A DNA stretch of 10,527 bases from Candidatus Treponema faecavium (lineage in GTDB: Bacteria > Spirochaetota > Spirochaetia > Treponematales > Treponemataceae), in assembly GCA_019113455.1 (NCBI GenBank), contig DXHG01000052.1:1-10527 (forward strand), read 5' to 3'. Within the stretch, counting starts at the first letter, position 1, and each line of letters starts with the position of its first letter. The notes under the pieces were generated by a model. That model was not told where the DNA came from, did not search any database, and saw only the letters and a program-made list of their open reading frames with translations. Below, in pieces: positions 6,269-10,527 of this stretch. The position numbers and the translations under genes are program-made.

Positions 6269-6303
6269 CAAGTTTTAGGGCTGTGAAGTGACTCCAAAAC
6301 TTG
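6269..6303. repeat. Inverted repeat in the divergent intergenic region
   Basis: CAAGTTTTAGGG (6269-6280) and CTCCAAAACTTG (6292-6303) pair at 11 of 12 positions, counting one G-T wobble, with an 11-nt spacer. The outer 8 bp are perfect. No T run follows directly on the plus strand, so an intrinsic terminator is unlikely; a protein-binding dyad or structured RNA is possible. Confidence 0.45.
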
Positions 6304-6349
6304 CGACTTTTCAGGCACAGTGCTGGAGGAGAGGATGGAGTCTGGGCCA

Positions 6350-6387
6350 GGAGAGGAACAACGCTTCTGAAGAAGAGATGCCTCTCC
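6350..6387. repeat. Second inverted repeat in the divergent intergenic region
   Basis: GGAGAGG (6350-6356) pairs perfectly with CCTCTCC (6381-6387). Inside, CTTCT-GA-AGAAG (6364-6375) is a further short palindrome. An alternative outer pairing uses CTGGAG (6323-6328) with CTCCAG (6390-6395). No T run follows. Function unknown. Confidence 0.35.
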
Positions 6388-6490
6388 CGCTCCAGAAACA
6401 AATTACAGAGAATAAGAAAACAAGCCGCGCGCAAACGCCATCACCTGTAATGCAGTTTTAATAAAGATGCAGCAAAATAACTAAAGGCTC

Positions 6491-6519
6491 TTGACTCTTT
6501 TGTGCGGAATTTCTAATAT
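6491..6519 (+). promoter_or_regulatory. Sigma-70-type promoter of the glnA-ANTAR-glnN operon
   Basis: TTGACT (6491-6496) and TAATAT (6514-6519) are spaced by 17 bp, five of six consensus bases in the -35 and four or five in the -10. Transcription would start near 6526, about 6 nt before the leader terminator stem, leaving a leader of about 57 nt. Confidence 0.65.
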
Positions 6520-6531
6520 ACTTACAACAGC

Positions 6532-6572
6532 AAAGGCGCTGCAGATACTGATCTGCGGCGCCTTTTTCTTTT
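6532..6572 (+). terminator. Leader terminator of the glnA-ANTAR-glnN operon
   Basis: AAAGGCGC (6532-6539) plus TGCAGAT (6540-6546) pair with ATCTGCG (6551-6557) plus GCGCCTTT (6558-6565): 15 bp with a single T-G wobble and the tetraloop ACTG. TTTTTCTTTT (6563-6572) follows. The next gene starts at 6583, so this strong terminator sits between promoter and first gene and must be bypassed for expression. Its stem base is the same as that of the leftward operon's leader terminator. Confidence 0.85.
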
Positions 6573-6582
6573 GGGAGGAAGT

Positions 6583-7869
6583 ATGGATTTAGAAGATATT
6601 ACACAGCTTTTGGCGGAATATGAAATCAAGTTTATCCGTCTTGCGTTCTGCGATATTTCAGGACGGCAGAAAAACATTGCAATCATGGCAGATGAGCTTG
6701 AGCACGCGGTAACGCACGGCGTTTCTTTTGACGCTTCCGCGATCAGGGGATTCCTGAATATCAATGAATCCGATTTGCTGCTTTTTCCGGATCTCAGCAC
6801 CTTTTCGGTGCTCCCGTGGCGGCCAGCCGACCGGGCTGTCGCGCGGTTTTACTGCTTTATCACGTATCCCGACAGGCGGCCGTTTGAAGGAGACGGAAGA
6901 CGGCTGCTTGCCGACATCGAGAAAAAAAGCGGCGGCGACGGATATTCGTTTCTTGTCGGCCCTGAGTGCGAGTTCTATCTCTTTGAGACAGACGACAAAG
7001 GAAACCCTGCGCTTGTGCCGTTTGACGAGGCCGGCTATTTTGATATGGCGCCGCTTGACCGGGGAGAGAATGTGCGGCGCGAGATATGTTTTGCGCTTGA
7101 GGATATGGGGCTTAAGCCTGAGCGGAGCCACCACGAGCACGGCCCCGGACAGAACGAGATAGATTTCCGCTGTTCGTCGCCGCTTAAGGCCGCTGATGAC
7201 CTCATGACGTTTAAAACAGCCGTAAAGGCAATTGCACAGCAGCACGGGCTTTTCGCCTCGTTCCTTCCTAAACCGCTTAAAAACGAAAGCGGCAGCGGTC
7301 TGCATATCAAGCTCTCACTGTATGAGGATAACGAGAATCTGTTTGAAAAACAGGATTCCAAGGCGATGTCGTTTATGGCAGGCGTTCTGCGCCGGATGCG
7401 GGAAATGACTGCGTTTGCAAATCCGCTTGTGTCATCGTATGAGCGCTTCGGGCAGTTTGAAGCCCCGTCCGCTGTCTCGTGGAGTCATCAGAACCGCTCG
7501 ACGCTTGTGCGGATACCGTACGCCGAAGGGCATGACTGCCGCATGGAAGTGCGGAGCCCCGACCCTGCCGCCAATCCGTATCTGCTGATTTCGCTGCTTA
7601 TATCGGCGGGCATGTCAGGCATTGCAGACGGTCTTGCGGCGGAACCGGAGGCGACAGGAGATGTGCATTCGTTTCCGCCTTCAAAGCGGCTTCCGGCAAG
7701 TCTTGCCGAGGCGCTTGCGGAGGCAGGGCGCAGCGGGTTTGTACGGCAGGTGATTCCTGAACGGATTGTGAACGGCTACGTTGAAGACCGGGCTGCCGAA
7801 ATTGCCGAGTATGACGCAAGCGGCGCGGATCATGACTGCCTGTTCAGGCGGTATTTACGCATAATATAG
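6583..7869 (+). CDS. glnA: Type I glutamine synthetase, divergent
   Basis: The enzyme makes glutamine from glutamate, ammonia and ATP (EC 6.3.1.2). The 428-residue product has the beta-grasp N-domain with DISGRQKN (24-31) and the Asp latch FDASAIRGF (49-57; usually FDGSS). The catalytic domain has GPECEF (126-131), SHHEHGPGQNEIDF (182-195), SGSGLH (236-241), EAPSAVSW (293-300), NRS (304-306) and RSPDPAANPY (324-333). There is no adenylylation-site motif like that of enteric GlnA. Against B. subtilis GlnA as I recall it, Arg62 (feedback control) aligns with Asn59, and the glutamate-flap loop SSYERFGQFEAP is one residue shorter than NSYKRLVPGYEAP. It is therefore a divergent subfamily; glutamine synthetase activity is likely but not certain. 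ATG 6583 follows GGGAGG by 4 nt; an in-frame TTG at 6571 lies inside the terminator tail. Confidence 0.92.
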   Translation: MDLEDITQLLAEYEIKFIRLAFCDISGRQKNIAIMADELEHAVTHGVSFDASAIRGFLNINESDLLLFPDLSTFSVLPWRPADRAVARFYCFITYPDRRPFEGDGRRLLADIEKKSGGDGYSFLVGPECEFYLFETDDKGNPALVPFDEAGYFDMAPLDRGENVRREICFALEDMGLKPERSHHEHGPGQNEIDFRCSSPLKAADDLMTFKTAVKAIAQQHGLFASFLPKPLKNESGSGLHIKLSLYEDNENLFEKQDSKAMSFMAGVLRRMREMTAFANPLVSSYERFGQFEAPSAVSWSHQNRSTLVRIPYAEGHDCRMEVRSPDPAANPYLLISLLISAGMSGIADGLAAEPEATGDVHSFPPSKRLPASLAEALAEAGRSGFVRQVIPERIVNGYVEDRAAEIAEYDASGADHDCLFRRYLRII

Positions 7870-7878
7870 GACGTCGTG

Positions 7879-8430
7879 ATGGAAACGGTACTTGTGGCCG
7901 CCGGCCGTGTCAGGTGCGTCGAAATACAGCGGCTGTTCTATCCCGGCAGATATGCGTTTGTGCGCGCTGAGAGCGAACGCGAAGCACGGATGCAGATTCT
8001 TGACCTTTCGCTGTCGCTCGTTATCGTAGACGGCGTGCCTGCAGGACGGGAGTCAAAAGACATCGCCGTGTTTGCGGCGTCTCAGGGCATTGACACGCTC
8101 CTTGTCGTTTCTGAAGAGGCAGCCGGTCATATGGCCGAAACGATGCTGAAGTACGGTGTCTATGTCGCCGCTTCCGGCAGCGAGAGCATATCAACGGCAG
8201 TCGGTGTGATATGCGTTGCCAAGGAGAAGATAAGAAAGACCGAGGAGAAAAACCGCAAGCTCCTTGGACGGCTCAAGAACGAGAAGCTGCTGACGGAAGC
8301 AAAATGCCTGCTCGCAGCCAAAAAAGGGCTCTGCGAGTCTGAAGCGCACAATTATATAGAAAAGAAAGCAATGAATTGCCGCATAAGTCTTTTGGACGCG
8401 GCAATGAACATTGTCAGTGAGTTATCATAG
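7879..8430 (+). CDS. ANTAR-domain RNA-binding antiterminator, NitR-like, with degenerate receiver domain
   Basis: The protein has 183 residues. The C-terminal ANTAR domain (about 130-183) shows its signature: 'LLTEAKCLLAAKKGLCESEA' then 'HNYIEKKAMNCRISLLDAA', matching the AK-x2-LM-x6-EA-x9-A-x8-A pattern. ANTAR proteins bind paired hairpins in nascent RNA and block terminators. The N-terminal about 110 residues have the shape of a response-regulator receiver. The strand before the expected acidic pair reads VLVAAGRVRC without Asp/Glu, so phosphorylation at D51 (VIVDGVP) is doubtful. A basic, charged linker or short coiled coil lies at about 115-138. ANTAR proteins beside glnA (NitR) are known in Clostridium. 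The gene begins 9 nt after the glnA stop with AGGA 7 nt before ATG. The two leader terminators in this window are its obvious candidate targets. Confidence 0.9.
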   Translation: METVLVAAGRVRCVEIQRLFYPGRYAFVRAESEREARMQILDLSLSLVIVDGVPAGRESKDIAVFAASQGIDTLLVVSEEAAGHMAETMLKYGVYVAASGSESISTAVGVICVAKEKIRKTEEKNRKLLGRLKNEKLLTEAKCLLAAKKGLCESEAHNYIEKKAMNCRISLLDAAMNIVSELS

Positions 8431-8434
8431 GAGG
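8429..8434 (+). promoter_or_regulatory. Ribosome binding site of the type III glutamine synthetase
   Basis: AGGAGG lies 5 nt before ATG 8440 and overlaps the TAG stop of the ANTAR gene (8428-8430). This implies coupled translation within one transcript; no separate promoter is visible in front of this gene. Confidence 0.75.
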
Positions 8435-8439
8435 ATAGT

Positions 8440-10515
8440 ATGAACGTACCGGAAATGTTTGGTTCGATGGTCTTTAACGATCAGGTGATGCGGGAAATGC
8501 TGCCTAAAAAGGTGTACCAGTCGCTGAATCACACGATGATTGAAGGCAGGGCGCTTGACGAGGACGTTGCGGATATCGTTGCCGCCGCGATGAAAGAATG
8601 GGCGGTAAGCAAGGGCGCGACGCATTTTACGCACTGGTTTCAGCCGATGACGGGCATTACGGCAGAAAAGCACGACAGTTTTCTGACAGTTGACAAAGCA
8701 GGCTGCGTAATTATGGATTTTTCCGGAAAGGAACTGACAAAAGGAGAGCCTGACGCATCGAGTTTTCCCTCGGGCGGCCTGCGCGCGACGTTTGAAGCGC
8801 GCGGCTACACCGCGTGGGATCCGACAAGCTATGCCTTTATTAAAGACGATACGCTGTGTATTCCGACCGCGTTCTGTTCCTATACCGGCCAGATTCTCGA
8901 CAAAAAGACGCCGCTTCTGCGGAGCATGGACGCGGTGAGCAATGAGGCCGTGCGCGCCCTTGCGCTCTTTGGCAAGCACGTCAAGCGGGTAAACGCGACG
9001 ATAGGCGCGGAGCAGGAATATTTTCTTATAGATAAGAGCGATTACGCGAAGCGCCTCGACCTCAAACTGACCGGACGCACGCTCGTCGGCGCGGCGGCGG
9101 CAAAGGGACAGGAGATGGAAGACCATTACTTCGGTTCAATCCGCCCGCGGGTAAAAGCGTTTATGGCTGATCTTGACGAGGAGCTCTGGAAGCTTGGCAT
9201 TACGGCAAAGACCGAGCACAATGAGGTAGCCCCGTGCCAGCATGAAATGGCGCCGATTTTTGACAACGCGAACAAGGCAACGGACGCGAACCAGCTCACG
9301 ATGGAAATCATGAAGAAAGTTGCCGAGCGTCACGGCTTTGCGTGCCTGCTGCACGAAAAGCCGTTTGCCGGCATCAACGGTTCAGGCAAGCACAACAACT
9401 GGGCGCTGAGCACTGACACGGGAGAAAACCTCCTTGACCCGGGCAAAACACCTGAAGACAACGCACAGTTTCTGCTGTTTCTGACTGCCGTGATTAAGGC
9501 GGTTGATGAATACCAGGATTTGCTGCGGATCAGCGTGGCAAACGCGGGCAATGATCACCGTCTGGGAGCGAACGAGGCACCGCCTGCGATTGTATCGATG
9601 TTTGTCGGTGATAAACTCAATGCCATTATTGAGTCGATTGTCGAAGGAAAACCGTTCAAGGACAAGTCGTCTTCTTCGCACCTCGACATCGGGACAAGTG
9701 TGCTGCCAAAACTCGCGCTCGACAATTCAGACCGGAACCGGACAAGCCCGTTCGCGTTTACCGGCAATAAGTTTGAGTTCCGTATGCCGGGTTCGTCGTT
9801 CAATATCGCGTGCACAAACGTAATGCTGAACACCGCAGTTGCCGACGCGCTCAAAGATTTCTGCGATGAACTTGAAAGGGCTGCCGATTTTAACGCAGCG
9901 CTTAACGCTCTCATCAGGCGGGAGCTTGAACAGCACCGGAGGATTCTGTTTAACGGCAACGGCTACAGTAAGGAATGGGAACAGGAAGCCGAACGCAGGG
10001 GCCTCTCTAACTACAAGCGGACGCCCGATGCGCTTGTGCATTACTGCGATGAAAAGAATGTGGCGCTGTTCGGACGGCACAAGGTCTATACGCGGGAAGA
10101 AATGGAGTCGCGTCTGGAAATATCGCTTGACGAGTACCAGAAGGCGATTCATATCGAGGCGGTAACGATGAGCGAAATGCTCCGCCGCCAAATACTGCCT
10201 GCGTGCCTGCGCTTTTCTGCGGCGCTTGCTTCCGCCGTGCAGTGCAAGGAAGGTATCGGCGTGAGCGCGGTCGCTGACCGCGCGCTCTGCGCAAAAGTGA
10301 GCGCGCTCTGCGACGAACTGCTGCGAAAGATCGATGCGCTTGACTCGTGCGTTGCCCAAAGCCCCGCCGAAACGGAACAGGCAGCGTTTTACGCCGCGGA
10401 TACGATTATCCCCGCGATGGAAGACGCCCGCAGGCTCAGCGACAGCCTTGAAACCTGCACGGACAAATCGTTCTGGCCGGTTCCGACGTATTCCGACATT
10501 TTGTTCTATACTTAA
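8440..10515 (+). CDS. glnN: Type III glutamine synthetase
   Basis: This 691-residue protein is a full-length type III glutamine synthetase (family range about 690-730), a double-ring dodecamer in studied members, making glutamine from glutamate, ammonia and ATP. Family signatures in order: VFNDQVMREMLPKKVYQSL at 8-26, the N-terminal segment THFTHWFQPMTG (about 64-75), DASSFPSGGLRATFEARGYT (about 105-124), metal-site GAEQEYFLID (about 188-197), HNEVAPCQHEMAPIFDNAN (about 260-278) and ATP/glutamate-site GINGSGKHNNWALST (about 311-325). The helical C-terminal region past about 480 is typical of the family. It ends at TAA 10513-10515. It is the third gene of the rightward operon, so a second, structurally different glutamine synthetase shares one promoter and one attenuator with GlnA and the ANTAR regulator. 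Only 12 bases follow, so any operon terminator lies outside. Confidence 0.96.
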   Translation: MNVPEMFGSMVFNDQVMREMLPKKVYQSLNHTMIEGRALDEDVADIVAAAMKEWAVSKGATHFTHWFQPMTGITAEKHDSFLTVDKAGCVIMDFSGKELTKGEPDASSFPSGGLRATFEARGYTAWDPTSYAFIKDDTLCIPTAFCSYTGQILDKKTPLLRSMDAVSNEAVRALALFGKHVKRVNATIGAEQEYFLIDKSDYAKRLDLKLTGRTLVGAAAAKGQEMEDHYFGSIRPRVKAFMADLDEELWKLGITAKTEHNEVAPCQHEMAPIFDNANKATDANQLTMEIMKKVAERHGFACLLHEKPFAGINGSGKHNNWALSTDTGENLLDPGKTPEDNAQFLLFLTAVIKAVDEYQDLLRISVANAGNDHRLGANEAPPAIVSMFVGDKLNAIIESIVEGKPFKDKSSSSHLDIGTSVLPKLALDNSDRNRTSPFAFTGNKFEFRMPGSSFNIACTNVMLNTAVADALKDFCDELERAADFNAALNALIRRELEQHRRILFNGNGYSKEWEQEAERRGLSNYKRTPDALVHYCDEKNVALFGRHKVYTREEMESRLEISLDEYQKAIHIEAVTMSEMLRRQILPACLRFSAALASAVQCKEGIGVSAVADRALCAKVSALCDELLRKIDALDSCVAQSPAETEQAAFYAADTIIPAMEDARRLSDSLETCTDKSFWPVPTYSDILFYT

Positions 10516-10527
10516 GTCACAGCCGGT

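Larger units (their letters stand above)
6082..6480. other. Divergent intergenic region without a credible gene
   Basis: Between the two divergent promoters lie about 400 bases with no convincing protein gene. An open minus-strand frame at 6078-6434 has no ribosome binding site and no family features I recognise, and overlaps the dispersed element. The stretch holds that element (about 6092-6210), an inverted repeat at 6269-6303 and a second one at 6350-6387. I see nothing further in 6390-6480. Confidence 0.6.

Noticed and set aside
6078..6434. Minus-strand open frame of 118 codons in the divergent intergenic region
   Set aside because: No ribosome binding site; it overlaps the dispersed element and the leftward promoter, and shows no domain.
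5983..6582. Metabolite riboswitch, such as a glutamine-sensing aptamer, in the divergent leaders
   Set aside because: The leaders from the predicted promoters are only about 57-90 nt and are mostly the terminator hairpin, leaving no room for a known aptamer core.
9727..10359. Minus-strand open frame opposite glnN (210 codons)
   Set aside because: It is antisense to the conserved C-terminal region of the type III glutamine synthetase, with no start signals.

Overview
The window most likely comes from a moderately GC-rich Treponema-like spirochaete. The reasons are the gene content (a type III glutamine synthetase beside a split, archaeal-style glutamate synthase) and an intergenic segment whose translation I recognise from memory as a dispersed motif of Treponema genomes. 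This assignment is an inference; no rRNA or other marker is present.

Positions 1-1079 are a decayed accessory stretch. It holds the 3' end of a flavodoxin-family gene and an aldo/keto reductase start with an 8-A frameshift. That start is joined to a convergent TetR-family gene which has lost its 3' two thirds. The TetR fragment keeps a good ribosome binding site and a 25-bp palindrome on its promoter. Beyond it lie about 430 bases without genes, containing a short 22-bp-period repeat, a partial copy of the Treponema-like intergenic element, and the terminator of the next operon.

Positions 1080-10515 are one divergent ammonia-assimilation locus. Leftward, four tightly packed genes encode a glutamine amidotransferase subunit, a ferredoxin-domain/FMN glutamate synthase subunit, a GXGXG subunit (together a three-piece GOGAT) and asparagine synthetase AsnB. 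Rightward, three packed genes encode a divergent type I glutamine synthetase, an ANTAR RNA-binding regulator with a degenerate receiver domain (NitR-like), and a type III glutamine synthetase. The set covers ammonia to glutamine, glutamine to glutamate, and glutamine to asparagine.

The most interesting part is regulatory. Both divergent transcripts appear to begin with a compact intrinsic terminator just after the promoter and about 10-14 nt before the start codon. The two terminators share the same stem base (AAAGGCG / CGCCTTT). The leftward one carries a hexaloop AAGGAU, with A at position 1 and G at position 4, as in known ANTAR target hairpins. The ANTAR protein encoded in the locus is therefore a good candidate for controlling both arms by antitermination.

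The roughly 600-bp divergent intergenic region also carries an 8-bp dyad on the leftward promoter, the Treponema-like dispersed segment and two further inverted repeats.
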